Notes under the pieces: model-generated | Told to the model about the DNA's origin: nothing | Database searches by the model: none | Seen by the model: only the letters and a program-made list of their open reading frames with translations | Source of the DNA: JBHEMK01 sp046262635 | Lineage (GTDB): Bacteria > Actinomycetota > Thermoleophilia > Gaiellales > Gaiellaceae | NCBI GenBank assembly: GCA_046262635.1 | Contig: JBHEMK010000141.1 | Span: 1-58,840, forward strand | Direction of reading: 5' to 3' | DNA length: 58,840 bases | Program-made: the position numbers and the translations under genes | Shown: positions 16,576 through 25,628 of the stretch, in pieces | Layout of the letters: each line of letters begins with the position of its first letter | Position numbering within the stretch: the first letter of the stretch is position 1

Positions 16576-17868
16576 ATGATTCGACACGCGCTCGTCGCCG
16601 CCGCAGCCGCCGGGCTCCTGTTGGGCTCCTCAGCCCCTGCGCTCGCAGGGCAGCCTTATCCGCTCAACTTCAATACCGTCAACTTCGGGTCAGGTGTGAC
16701 CAGCGGGCTCGCGAACTCGGCCGGCAAGCTGACGCTTGCCTCCGGTTCGCTCCGGAGTTTCTCGTACAGGGACCCGTACGCCTCGGTGCCGGTGCTCGGC
16801 GCAGCGGTCGACGGTTCGGGGAGCTACTCCTATGGCACCTGGACGTCGCCCGTGTACAACCTCTCGTTCCGCTTCAACGAGCTCGTCTCCTCGTGGGACG
16901 CAAGGACCTCGCCGGGGACGTGGGTGCAGTCGGAAGTGCTGCCGCAGTTCGACGACGGCCACTGGGCGTCGAAGTGGTACGTCCTTGGCCGCTGGACGTA
17001 CAACGACTCCGACTTCCACCGCACCTCTGTCGGCGGCCAGGGGGACGCCGACGGTTTTGTCTCGATCGACACCTTCTTTGCGAAGGATCATCCGGCGATC
17101 GCGTATCGCCTGCGGTTGACGATCTATCGCCGAGCCGGATTGACCGCGGCGACGGCGCCCGCCTCCGTCAGCCGCTACAGCGCGGTCGCGTCGAACCTGA
17201 CGAACCAGAAGCAGGACTTCCCGAGCGTGACGACGATGAACGGAGACACGATCGATCTCGGCGTGCCGCAGTACTCGCAGGAGATCCACCACGGTCACTA
17301 CCCTCAGTTCGATAACGGCGGGGAGGCTTGGTGCAGCCCGACCTCGACTGCGATGGTCGTCCGGTACTGGCAGAAGACGACGAGAACGCAGTACGCGCCG
17401 ACGTCCGCCGAAACCTCCTGGGTCAACCCGCCCCAGGACCCTGAGGTCGACTACACGGCGCGCTTCGTCTTCGACTACCACTACCAAGGCGCCGGCAACT
17501 GGCCGTTCAACACGGCGTACGCGGCAGAGCGCGGACTCGTCTCCGATGTGACGCAGTTGCACAACCTCAGCGAAGCGGAGCCGTTCATCAAGGCTCGCAT
17601 CCCGCTCGTCGCCTCGGTCGCGTGGACGTCGAACAAGCTCGACACCGCGATCAAGAGCACGAACGGCCACCTGATGGTGATCGGCGGGTTCACGGGAACC
17701 GGTGACGTGATCGCGTACGACCCGGCCTCGCCGACCGACGCCGAGGTGAGACACGTCTACAACCGTGAGCAGTTCGAGCGTGCGTGGATTCCGGCTTCGG
17801 GCGGGGTCGTCTACGTCGACCGCCCCGCCGGCTGGCCGACGCCGTCGCTGATCGGGAACAACTCCTGA
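16576..17868 (+). CDS. Secreted C39-like cysteine peptidase
   Basis: The ATG at 16576 starts a typical signal peptide (MIRHALVAAAAAGLLLGSSA, then PALA); the frame is open further upstream but this start is the only one that places the signal sequence at the N-terminus. Residues ~30-220 form a beta-rich domain with many aromatic residues, of unknown role. The C-terminal half is a Peptidase_C39_2-type domain: VPQYSQ, then GGEAWCSPTSTAM with catalytic C253, NGHLMVIGG with H365 and AYDPAS with D382. C39-like secreted enzymes cleave peptides; the target is unknown. Length 430 aa. The gene is alone on its strand, facing the molybdenum enzyme operon. Confidence 0.83.
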   Translation: MIRHALVAAAAAGLLLGSSAPALAGQPYPLNFNTVNFGSGVTSGLANSAGKLTLASGSLRSFSYRDPYASVPVLGAAVDGSGSYSYGTWTSPVYNLSFRFNELVSSWDARTSPGTWVQSEVLPQFDDGHWASKWYVLGRWTYNDSDFHRTSVGGQGDADGFVSIDTFFAKDHPAIAYRLRLTIYRRAGLTAATAPASVSRYSAVASNLTNQKQDFPSVTTMNGDTIDLGVPQYSQEIHHGHYPQFDNGGEAWCSPTSTAMVVRYWQKTTRTQYAPTSAETSWVNPPQDPEVDYTARFVFDYHYQGAGNWPFNTAYAAERGLVSDVTQLHNLSEAEPFIKARIPLVASVAWTSNKLDTAIKSTNGHLMVIGGFTGTGDVIAYDPASPTDAEVRHVYNREQFERAWIPASGGVVYVDRPAGWPTPSLIGNNS

Positions 17869-18301
17869 AGGCAAGACAGCTGCTCTGCCACCGCTTCCTG
17901 GGCGCGATGCCGCCGTCCGATCCCAGGCTTCGAGTCACCCGCCAAGGGGCGAGCGGCGAACCGACCATCGGCTCCCTGAGCGCGGGATCAACGCCGCGGT
18001 AGAACCTCCAACCCACTCAAGCCGCGGGTGATCGCGCGTCCTGCGATCGCTCGCGCAGCGGCCCGGTTGGTAACAGGTCATGGAGCTCCTTTGTGCTCGA
18101 CGTCGGATGAGGCCGTGGTCACCGACCGGCCGCCTGAGAGCGGAGGCGCGCGGCTTTGCGGAGGAGCAGCGGCCCGATCTGCGCCCAACTGATCCGACAC
18201 CGCCCACGGCCTCGACCGAATCGACGGCCGCCAACATCGGCAACGGCCGCCGACCACTCCGAGACGGCGCTACGGCTCCCTCGTCCGTAAGAGCTTCGGT
18301 G
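17869..18301. other. Convergent intergenic stretch, no gene seen
   Basis: About 430 bases separate the C39-like gene from the end of the molybdenum-subunit gene on the other strand. Frames on both strands are short, arginine-rich and match no family I recognise. No clean terminator hairpin is seen. Confidence 0.45.
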
Positions 18302-20359
18302 TTAGAGCCTGCCGATGAGCTTGGCGGGCGTGATCGGTAGATCGCGAACACGGACACCGGTCGCGTTGTAGACGGCATTCGCGACTGCCGCAGCGGTGCC
18401 GACGATACCGATCTCGCCGATTCCCTTTGACCCCATGGGGTTCACGTGCAGATCCTCCTCGTCGATCCAGGCCACGTCGATCTCACCGATGTCCGCGATG
18501 GTCGCAACGTGGTACATCGCGAGGTCGTGGTTCACGTACGCGCCGAGCTGGGGATCCAGAAGAGCCTCCTCGAGGAGCGCCATCGACAGCCCCATCGTCA
18601 TTCCGCCGATGAACTGCGAGCGCGCGGTCTTCGGATTGATGATCCGGCCGCACCCGAACACGCCGACCAAGCGCGGTACGCGCACCTCCCCGGTATCGAC
18701 GTCGACCCGGACCTCGGCGAACTGCGCGCCGAAGCCGTGCTTCGCGAGCGGTTCGTCTGCGGCCGCGTCCTCGGTCGTGTCGACGCTGACTTCCATCTCG
18801 CCGGCACGGAGCTGCCGGCACGCCTTCACGACCGCGGTGCCCCAGGACGAGGTCCCCATCGAGCCGCCGGCAAGCATCGCCTGGCCTGACTCGCTGTCGC
18901 CGATGTCGACACGCACGCGTTCGAGCGGAACCTCGAGCGCGTCCGCGGCGATCTGCGTGAGGACCGTCCGCGAGCCGGTGCCGATGTCGGATGCCGTGAT
19001 CCGGATCGTGAACGTCCCGTCGGCTTCGGCGCGGGCGTGTGCGGTCGATGGAGCGCGCCGAGCCGGATACGTCGACGATGCCACGCCCATCCCCCTGAGC
19101 CAGCGGCCATCGCGGCGCGACGCAGGTTTCGGGTCGCGATCCGACCAGCCGAACCGCTCCGCTCCCTCCCGCAGGCAGGCGACGAGGTTGCGGGTCGAGA
19201 AGCGGTTGCCGCTCTCCGGGTCGATCTCGGGCTCGTTCCGGATCCGCAGCTCGACCGGATCAAGCTCGCACGCGATCGCGAGCTCATCGAGCGCGGATTC
19301 AAGCGCATACATGCCGGGGCATTCACCCGGAGCGCGCATCCAGGACGGAGTGGGCAGGTTCAGAGCGACGAGACGGTGCGTCGTTCGTCGGTTTGGTGAG
19401 GCGTACATCATTCGCGTGGCGACCGCCGTCTGTTCGGCGAACTCCTGCACCGTCGATGTCTGCTCGATGACATCGTGTGCGATCACCGTCAGCCTGCCAT
19501 CCGGGTCGGCCCCGAGCCGGAGCCGCTGGATCGTCGGGGTGCGGTACCCCGTGAGCGTGAACATCTGCTGCCGCGTCACCGCAAGTTTCACCGCACGCTG
19601 AACGTGCTGCGCACACATCGCCGCGAGGACGACGTGCGGGCGCGGCACGCCCTTCGAGCCAAAGCCGCCGCCGACGTGCCGGGAGATGACCCGAATCTTG
19701 CTTGCCTCGAGCCCGAAGATCTCTGCGACGGTCTCAGCGACACGCCATGCGCCCTGGTTCGAGTCGTACAGCGTGAGCCCGCCGTTCTCCCACACCGCGA
19801 TCGTGGCGTGCGGCTCCATTGGATTGTTGTGCTGTGCGGGCGTCGTGTACGTCTCGTCGACGGTGATCACAGCCGTTGCGAGCGCCTGCTCGACGTCACC
19901 GGCCTCCGTGTCGGTCGGGAAGTTGGGATTGACCTTGTCAGGCTTGTAGAGGCCGGGGTGGTCAGCACGAAGGTCGACGTCGTGCTCTGCAACGCAGTAG
20001 CCCACCTGGACGAGCTGCCCGGCCTGCTGGGCTGTCTCGAGGCTGTCGGCGATCACCGCCGCGACGATCTGTCCGCGATAGGAGATCTCGGTCGACTGCA
20101 GCACCGCGAGCTCCCCCTCCGCGGAGGCCAGGGCCGGTGCGTTCTCGTGCGAGAGCACAGCGACCACGCCGGGCAGTGCAAGGGCAGCGGCGGGGTCGAC
20201 CGCTCGGACAGTGCCCTTGGCGATCGCCGACTGGACAATCACCGCGTAGGCGACGTGCTCCTGGTGGTACTCGAACGCGTACGTCGCCTCGCCGGCGACC
20301 TTGGCGCGCCCTTCGATCCGGTCGACCGGCGCGCCGATCAAGCGGGTCAGCACGCTCAT
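18302..20359 (-). CDS. Xanthine dehydrogenase/aldehyde oxidoreductase-family molybdenum-binding subunit (PaoC-like)
   Basis: The 685-residue product is the large catalytic subunit of a molybdenum hydroxylase. It shows DRIEGRAKVAGEATYAFEY at the N-terminus, GGGFGSKG, MRAPGECPGMYALE, and near the C-terminus GSKGIGEIG, whose E649 is the base conserved in the family. The enzyme oxidises aldehydes or N-heterocycles at a molybdenum-pterin centre. The ATG at 20359 overlaps the stop of the FAD subunit gene (ATGA), which sets the start although the frame is open upstream. It is the last gene of a three-gene operon in order 2Fe-2S, FAD, Mo, the same order as E. coli paoABC. PaoC is longer (about 730 aa); the missing residues seem to come from the region before FGAQFAEVRVD. 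Confidence 0.9.
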   Translation of the reverse strand: MSVLTRLIGAPVDRIEGRAKVAGEATYAFEYHQEHVAYAVIVQSAIAKGTVRAVDPAAALALPGVVAVLSHENAPALASAEGELAVLQSTEISYRGQIVAAVIADSLETAQQAGQLVQVGYCVAEHDVDLRADHPGLYKPDKVNPNFPTDTEAGDVEQALATAVITVDETYTTPAQHNNPMEPHATIAVWENGGLTLYDSNQGAWRVAETVAEIFGLEASKIRVISRHVGGGFGSKGVPRPHVVLAAMCAQHVQRAVKLAVTRQQMFTLTGYRTPTIQRLRLGADPDGRLTVIAHDVIEQTSTVQEFAEQTAVATRMMYASPNRRTTHRLVALNLPTPSWMRAPGECPGMYALESALDELAIACELDPVELRIRNEPEIDPESGNRFSTRNLVACLREGAERFGWSDRDPKPASRRDGRWLRGMGVASSTYPARRAPSTAHARAEADGTFTIRITASDIGTGSRTVLTQIAADALEVPLERVRVDIGDSESGQAMLAGGSMGTSSWGTAVVKACRQLRAGEMEVSVDTTEDAAADEPLAKHGFGAQFAEVRVDVDTGEVRVPRLVGVFGCGRIINPKTARSQFIGGMTMGLSMALLEEALLDPQLGAYVNHDLAMYHVATIADIGEIDVAWIDEEDLHVNPMGSKGIGEIGIVGTAAAVANAVYNATGVRVRDLPITPAKLIGRL

Positions 20360-21336
20360 CCGGCCAGCTCCACGAGCGTGCGGACGAGCGTGTTGCGAAC
20401 GAGCTCGACCTTGTAGCGGTTGTCCCGCAGCGGCTCCGCCTGCATCAGCTCGGCGTCGGCTGCGCTGGCGAAAGCCTCCGCAGTCGGCTCCGAGCCATGG
20501 AGCGCCTCCTCCGCGGCGCTCGCGCGCCACGGCTTGTGTGCGAGCCCGCCGAACGCGATGCGGACGTCACGAACCTCGCCGTCGACGACATCGAGCGCCG
20601 CGGCGACCGAGACGAGTGCGAACGAGAACGATGCGCGGTCGCGCACCTTGCGATACCTCGAGTTGGCGGCAACGGGCAGGGCAGGCAGGTCAACTGTGAC
20701 GATCAGCTCGTCTCGCTCGAGCACCGTGTCGTGCTGCGGCGTGTCGGCCGGCAGCCGATGGAAGTCGACCAGCGGGATCTCGCGTTCGCGCCTCGGGCCG
20801 ACGACTCGAACGATCGCGTCGAACGCGGCCAGCGCCACCGCCATGTCCGAGGGATGCGTGGCGACGCAGTGCTCCGAGTGGCCGAAGATCGCGAGATTGC
20901 GGTGTTCGCCCTCGCGTGCGGGACATCCGGTGCCCGGCTCGCGCTTGTTGCACGGCCCCGTCGGGTCCTGGAAGTATGGGCAACGTGTCCGCTGCAGCAG
21001 GTTGCCGCCCGTCGTCGCGAGGTTTCGGAGCTGACCGGAGGCCCCGGCGAGGAGCGCCTCGGCGAGCGCCGGGTAGCCGGTGCGCACGCGCGGATCCGCG
21101 GCGAGGTCGCTGTTCCGAACACCCGCGCCGATTCGCAAACGGCCCTGATCGGTCACGTCGATTCGGTCATACGGCAGCCGCGTGACGTCGACCAGCAGCT
21201 CGGGCGTCTCGACCCCGAGCCGCATCAGATCGACGAGGTTCGTGCCGCCACCCAGGAATTTCGCCCCCGTTGTCGCAGCGATCGCCCCGACCGCGCCGCT
21301 CTCGTCGTGCGCGCGCTCGTAGCGGAACGGCTTCAA
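20356..21336 (-). CDS. Molybdenum hydroxylase FAD-binding subunit with extra iron-sulfur cysteines (PaoB-like)
   Basis: The 326-residue protein has the FAD-binding pattern of this family: KFLGGGTNLVDLMR (26-39), RIGAGVRNSDLA and NLATTGGNLLQRTRC. It also carries an insert with four cysteines, C119, C129 (PCNKREP), C138 (GTGC) and C157 (SEHC). In E. coli PaoB such an insert binds an extra [4Fe-4S] cluster, so the same is likely here. The start is a TTG at 21336 that overlaps the stop of the upstream 2Fe-2S gene (TTGA). It passes electrons from the molybdenum site to FAD. Both neighbours overlap it by 4 bases. Confidence 0.9.
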   Translation of the reverse strand: MKPFRYERAHDESGAVGAIAATTGAKFLGGGTNLVDLMRLGVETPELLVDVTRLPYDRIDVTDQGRLRIGAGVRNSDLAADPRVRTGYPALAEALLAGASGQLRNLATTGGNLLQRTRCPYFQDPTGPCNKREPGTGCPAREGEHRNLAIFGHSEHCVATHPSDMAVALAAFDAIVRVVGPRREREIPLVDFHRLPADTPQHDTVLERDELIVTVDLPALPVAANSRYRKVRDRASFSFALVSVAAALDVVDGEVRDVRIAFGGLAHKPWRASAAEEALHGSEPTAEAFASAADAELMQAEPLRDNRYKVELVRNTLVRTLVELAG

Positions 21337-21842
21337 CCAGACACCTCCTCGATCGCGGCGACGATGTTCGGATAGGCGCCGCAACGGCAGATGTTCCCGC
21401 TCATCCGCTCGCGGATCTCGGCCGCATCGAGACTCGGCTCCGCGGCGACGTCGAGAGAGGCGTGGCTCGGCCATCCGGCCTCGACCTCGCCGAGCATGCC
21501 GATCGCCGAGCAGAGCTGTCCGGGCGTGCAGTAGCCGCACTGGAAGGCGTCGTGCTCCACGAATGCGGCCTGGAGGGGGTGCAGCGAGCCGCTCTCCGCC
21601 AGGCCCTCGACGGTGACGATCTCGGCGCCGTCGTACGCGACCGCCAGCGCGAGGCAGGCGTTCGCGCGCCGTCCGTCGAGCAGCACCGTGCACGCGCCAC
21701 ACTGCCCGTGGTCGCAGCCCTTTTTTGCCCCCGTGAGCCCCAGGTGCTCGCGCAGGAGGTCGAGCAGCGACGTGCGGGTGTCGAGCTCGAGCGCGTGCTC
21801 CTCGCTGTTGATGCGCAGTGTCACTGTCGCAAGCTCCGCCAT
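21333..21842 (-). CDS. Molybdenum hydroxylase 2Fe-2S subunit (PaoA-like)
   Basis: The 169-residue protein has both cluster sites of the family: C43, C48, C51 and C63 (GCDHGQCGACTVLLDG) in the ferredoxin-like N-terminal part, and C102, C105, C152 and C154 (QCGYCTPGQ, GNICRCGAYPNI) in the helical C-terminal part. It relays electrons between the molybdenum site and FAD. The ATG at 21842 gives MAELATVTLRINSEEH with no Tat or other signal, unlike E. coli PaoA, which is exported; this complex is therefore probably cytoplasmic. It is the first gene of its operon and has 165 bases upstream before a dead gene fragment. Confidence 0.92.
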   Translation of the reverse strand: MAELATVTLRINSEEHALELDTRTSLLDLLREHLGLTGAKKGCDHGQCGACTVLLDGRRANACLALAVAYDGAEIVTVEGLAESGSLHPLQAAFVEHDAFQCGYCTPGQLCSAIGMLGEVEAGWPSHASLDVAAEPSLDAAEIRERMSGNICRCGAYPNIVAAIEEVSG

Positions 21843-22007
21843 CGGTCGAACGCTACCGGCGCGGCCCCGGAGGTGACGCATGAGTCGCGCGCGCCGGAGA
21901 TGTCGCTTCCCCCGACACGCCGAGGCCGGGCGTTCCTCCGTACTCCGGTCGCGAACGGGCACTGCGCTGCATTTTGGGCAGTCAACGCCGGTCGTTACCC
22001 TCAGAGC

Positions 22008-22331
22008 GTGTCGCGGCTCGTCCTCGGCCCGCTGCTCCGCCACGTCAGAGCGACCGATGCGACCGTCTGGGTCGAGCTGGACGGTCCGGCCGAAGTCGAG
22101 GTACTCGGGTGCCGTGCGCGGACGTTCATCGTCGAATCCCACTGGTTCGCGCTCGTCCTCGTGAGCGGCCCCGTGCCGGGGCGGGACTATTCGTACGAGG
22201 TGCCGGTCGATGGCGTTCCGTTTGACCCGAACTTCGCTCGAGCTTTCCGCCAGTCGCTTGCACAGGCTCGACCCCGTGTGAAAGCTGCGGCTTCTCTTCT
22301 GATCATGCCGGCGGCGGCGTGGTATCCGTGA
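22008..22331 (+). pseudogene. N-terminal fragment of a PhoD-like alkaline phosphatase
   Basis: A 107-residue frame starts SRLVLGPLLRHVRATDATVW and continues with VEVLGCRARTF, HWFALVLVSG and YEVPVDG. This is the typical N-terminal beta domain in front of PhoD-type metallophosphatases. The frame leaves the family after about residue 75 and stops at 22331 with no metal-binding catalytic domain after it. I read it as a truncated relic. Confidence 0.6.
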
Positions 22332-22474
22332 CAGGCGCGCTCGGGCTACCGTCAGCGGCGTCGATTCCAGCGGCCGCCGCTGAGCCGAGATCGAGTGACG
22401 AATCGGGCGCTCTTTCTCCGCAGAGATCGCCCGCGACGTCGTCGTGGCGCTGCTCCTCTCAACTCCGGAGCAGC

Positions 22475-23524
22475 TCAGGAGCCGCTGCTGTCTCCAAGTT
22501 CAGCGCGCACCATGCGCGTGCCCGCGACGAGCGCTTGCAGTTTGCCGAACGCGACCGCGCGCGGTAGGTACTTCATGCCGCAATCCGGAGCGAGGACGAG
22601 GCGTTCCGGGGGGACGAACTCGAGCGCGCTCCTGATGCGGCCGGCGACTACCGCCGGCGACTCCACGTCAGGGTCGCCAAGATCGAGAACGCCGAGGATC
22701 ACCGTCTTCTCGCGCACCTGCTTCAAGATCGAGGGGTCAAGCCGCGGCTCGGCCGCTTCGATCGAGATCTGGTCGACGGAGCTGGCATTCAGCTCCTCGA
22801 GAAACGAGTATCCGACGGGCCGGCCGAGCTTGAAGTGGGCGTAGCCGAAACACATGTGCAGCGCAATCGTGCCCTCGATGCTCTCGACTGCGCGGTCGAC
22901 CACCTCGACGCCATACTCCCGCGCCTTCTCGGGCCGCGCCTGAAGGTAGGGCTCGTCGATCTGAACGACATCCGCGCCGGCGGCGAAGAGATCGCGAATC
23001 TCGGCATTGACGGCCGCCGCGAGGTCGAGAGCAAGCCCCCGCTCGTCGCCGTAATGCTCGTCCTGCGTCTGCTGACCCATGGTGAACGGCCCGGGCACGG
23101 TGATCTTGACCGGCCGGTCCGTGTGCCGGCGGAGGAACTCGACGTCGCGCACTTGGACGGGGCCCTCGCGCCTGACCGGCCCGACGACGCGCGGCGCGAG
23201 GTTCTCGATCCCAACCCGCTCGACGAAGACACCCGGGTCGGCAAGGTCAAGTCCGCCGAGCATGCTCGCGAAGCGATTCGAGTAGCTCTCGCGGCGAATC
23301 TCGCCGTCGGTGACGATGTCGATACCGGCGAGCTCGAAGTCGCGGAGCGCCAGCAGAGTCGCGTCGTCCTGGGCCTGCTCGAGCCATGGTTCGGGAACGC
23401 GCCAGATCTCCGGGGCAGGGACACGCGGCGGCAGGCGCTCACCCAGCCGCTCGCGGTCGATCAGCCAGTCGGGCTGCGGGTAGCTGCCGACGAGCGTCGT
23501 GGGTAGCAGGGTGGAGGTTTCCAA
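22475..23524 (-). CDS. Core MetE-like zinc methyltransferase (second of two)
   Basis: The 349-residue protein matches only the catalytic half of cobalamin-independent methionine synthase (E. coli MetE is 753 aa and has an extra N-terminal half). All four zinc ligands are visible: LHMCFGY (H223, C225), SIEAAEP (E256) and APDCGMKYL (C315). QIDEPYLQ and TDGEIRRE also fit the family. Such core proteins use the zinc to activate a thiol for methyl or alkyl transfer. The thiol and donor are unknown, and the epoxyalkane:CoM transferases are related. It lies 4 bases after another core MetE-like gene in the same direction, so both are surely cotranscribed. N-terminus LVGSYPQPDWL is typical. Confidence 0.85.
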   Translation of the reverse strand: METSTLLPTTLVGSYPQPDWLIDRERLGERLPPRVPAPEIWRVPEPWLEQAQDDATLLALRDFELAGIDIVTDGEIRRESYSNRFASMLGGLDLADPGVFVERVGIENLAPRVVGPVRREGPVQVRDVEFLRRHTDRPVKITVPGPFTMGQQTQDEHYGDERGLALDLAAAVNAEIRDLFAAGADVVQIDEPYLQARPEKAREYGVEVVDRAVESIEGTIALHMCFGYAHFKLGRPVGYSFLEELNASSVDQISIEAAEPRLDPSILKQVREKTVILGVLDLGDPDVESPAVVAGRIRSALEFVPPERLVLAPDCGMKYLPRAVAFGKLQALVAGTRMVRAELGDSSGS

Positions 23525-23528
23525 CGGT

Positions 23529-24560
23529 TCAGCCGAGCTCGCGCCGGACGATCGCGGCGCCGGCGACGAGCGAGTCGAGTTTGCCGGCCGTCAGGCTACG
23601 GGCCGTCTGGCTGAAGCCGCAGTCAGGGGCGAGCCAGAGCTTTTCCGGCCGGACGAAACGCAGCAGCGTCCGGATGCGGTTGGCGACGATCTCGGGGGTC
23701 TCCACCGAGCGTCCCTTCACGTCGACGACGCCGGCGCAGAGGATCTTGTCGGCGCCGTGCTGGGACCAGAGCTCGCACTCAGCCATCGAACGGTTGGCGA
23801 ACTCCAGGTGAAGTACGTCGGCGCTCAGCTCGCAGAAGTACGGCGCGAAGGCGGCGTAGCTGCGCTCGGAGACCGCCGGGCGACCACGGAAGTTTCCGAA
23901 GCAGAGGTGGAGCTCGATCGTCGCCTCGACGCCCTCGACGGACGCGTTGAACACGTCGACCATCTCCGGCAGCCCGCCGGGCATGATCCAGAAGGCGGGC
24001 TCGTCGATCTGTACGTGGCGCGCGCCCGCGGCGGCGGCCGCCCGCAGTTCGGCATTGACGAGCGGCGCCAGTGCCCAGGCGACGTCCCCCTTTGTCTCGT
24101 AGATGTCACCGGGGTCGATCCGAAAGGCCTGCGTGACCGGCCCCTGCAGCGGCGTGATGAACGGCTTGGTCGTCCGGGTCCGGAGGAGCTCGATCTCGCG
24201 GAGCAGACCGTAGCCGCCGGGCACGCTTAGCGGCGCCGTGCAACGGAAGGCGTCCACCTGATCCGGGCCGGGATAGCCGAGCTGCCGCCGGGGAGTCAAC
24301 GGCTCGAGCCCTGCGATCCGGTCGTGGAAGTTCGAGGTGAAGTCCGCGCGCAGGAACTCGCCGTCGGAGACGATGTCGAGACCGGCCTCCGTCAGCTCCC
24401 GCAGCGCAAGCTCCACGGCGTCGAGGAGCGCCTCCTCCAGATCGGCGGGACCGAACTCGCCCTTCGCAACGGCGTCGCGCACCAGCCACATCCAGCTCGG
24501 CACGGCGTGGCTGCCGAGCGTCTTCGTCGGCAGCAGTGGCAGGTCGGAGTAGGTCAGCAT
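23529..24560 (-). CDS. Core MetE-like zinc methyltransferase (first of two)
   Basis: This 343-residue paralog has the same four zinc ligands: LHLCFGN (H218, C220), HLEFANR (E253) and APDCGFSQ (C314). KTLGSHAVPSWMW near the N-terminus and HVQIDEPAFW in the middle are family marks. Apart from these motifs it differs widely from the gene that follows it, so the two probably have different substrates or partners and do not arise from a recent duplication. It begins 3 bases after the cysteine-rich gene and 4 bases before the second MetE-like gene. No N-terminal half of MetE and no metH or metF gene are nearby, so methionine synthesis is not the obvious role. Confidence 0.85.
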   Translation of the reverse strand: MLTYSDLPLLPTKTLGSHAVPSWMWLVRDAVAKGEFGPADLEEALLDAVELALRELTEAGLDIVSDGEFLRADFTSNFHDRIAGLEPLTPRRQLGYPGPDQVDAFRCTAPLSVPGGYGLLREIELLRTRTTKPFITPLQGPVTQAFRIDPGDIYETKGDVAWALAPLVNAELRAAAAAGARHVQIDEPAFWIMPGGLPEMVDVFNASVEGVEATIELHLCFGNFRGRPAVSERSYAAFAPYFCELSADVLHLEFANRSMAECELWSQHGADKILCAGVVDVKGRSVETPEIVANRIRTLLRFVRPEKLWLAPDCGFSQTARSLTAGKLDSLVAGAAIVRRELG

Positions 24561-24563
24561 CGC

Positions 24564-25562
24564 TCACGCCTGGGCGGGCGGCTGCTTCCCGACGCGCTCG
24601 TACGCCCAATCGGGCACGTGCTCCGGCGATTTGTAGATCGTCCACCGGCACTGGTCGTCCGGGTTCTGCGGATTCTCGGTCACGCGCATGGGCGCGCCGA
24701 GAGACTCGATCGGGAGAATCTCATTGACGACCGCGCAGTGGGCGCAGTAGAGGCAGACGCCCTTCCTCCCCCAGGACCAGTCGTGCGCCTCCTCGGTGAC
24801 CGCGAACGAGAACGGCGCCTGCGTCCGCGGCGTCTGCCCGCGGTCCGGGTCGCTGCGCCGCATCCGCCCACCGCTGCCGCACGGATCGAAACTGAGAATC
24901 CACCTGTCGTCCTTCTCGGCCACGTCGACGCGGCCTGCCCGCGCAGGGCCGGTGAAGTGGCCGCGCATCCCTTCGATCGTCAGCTCGAGCGACTCCTGCG
25001 GCGTCATCTCACCGAGCGCGGCGTACCGCTCGGACACCCAGTTGCCTTGCGTCACCCTGAAGACCTCGTCCATCCGCTCTTCCCCGAGCCCGTCGCGCAG
25101 AGCCGAGAGCAGGCCCCAGGCCCAGTCGGCCTGGGCGTCGTGGAGGGTGAGCGCCGCCTGGCGCTGCGCCTGGAGTGCCCTTTCGAACCCGGCTCGGTCG
25201 CCGCGCCCGAGCGCGGCGGAGCCCCGCTCAGCGTCGTCAGGTCCGACCGGGGCCAGGTCCGTCGGTGGCGGCAAACCGATCAGGTCTGTCAATCGCCCCA
25301 CCTCCGCATCAAGATCGGGCAACTCGGCTCTGCCGTATTCGAGCAATGCGTCGAGCCACGTTGCAAACAGCGTGCGCACCCGGTCTGTCTCCTCGATCGA
25401 GTAGTCGAAGAATTCCCGCGCGGAGTCGAGATCACCATCGGCGAGCGCGGCGAGTGCGAGCTCGTCTGTCGGGACTCCGAGCGACACCGCGTCGCCCGTT
25501 CTGATCCTGCGGCCGAGCCGCTCGGAATGCCGTAGGTCGGAGCTCATCGAAGAGTCAGTCAT
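24564..25562 (-). CDS. Cysteine-rich conserved protein of unknown function
   Basis: I do not recognise this 332-residue protein. The first ~200 residues are helical and acidic with many Trp/Leu (DAQADWAWGLLSALRDGL). The C-terminal third has conserved-looking cysteines: DPCGSGGRM (C228), GVCLYCAHCAV (C270, C273, C276) and DDQCRW (C305), which could hold zinc or an iron-sulfur cluster. The last segment (NPDDQCRWTIYKSPEHVP) somewhat recalls the end of the ATC-hydrolase-like family, but weakly. The start is ATG 25562 or ATG 25547; the frame is open further upstream into the promoter region. It leads a three-gene operon with two MetE-like proteins, so a role in the same thiol or methyl chemistry is likely. 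Confidence 0.72.
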   Translation of the reverse strand: MTDSSMSSDLRHSERLGRRIRTGDAVSLGVPTDELALAALADGDLDSAREFFDYSIEETDRVRTLFATWLDALLEYGRAELPDLDAEVGRLTDLIGLPPPTDLAPVGPDDAERGSAALGRGDRAGFERALQAQRQAALTLHDAQADWAWGLLSALRDGLGEERMDEVFRVTQGNWVSERYAALGEMTPQESLELTIEGMRGHFTGPARAGRVDVAEKDDRWILSFDPCGSGGRMRRSDPDRGQTPRTQAPFSFAVTEEAHDWSWGRKGVCLYCAHCAVVNEILPIESLGAPMRVTENPQNPDDQCRWTIYKSPEHVPDWAYERVGKQPPAQA

Positions 25563-25628
25563 ACACGCACCCGCCGCCGCGTGAGCAAGGAGGTGGCAAG
25601 GCCGCCCCGATAGTAGTGTTGTGCTCGC

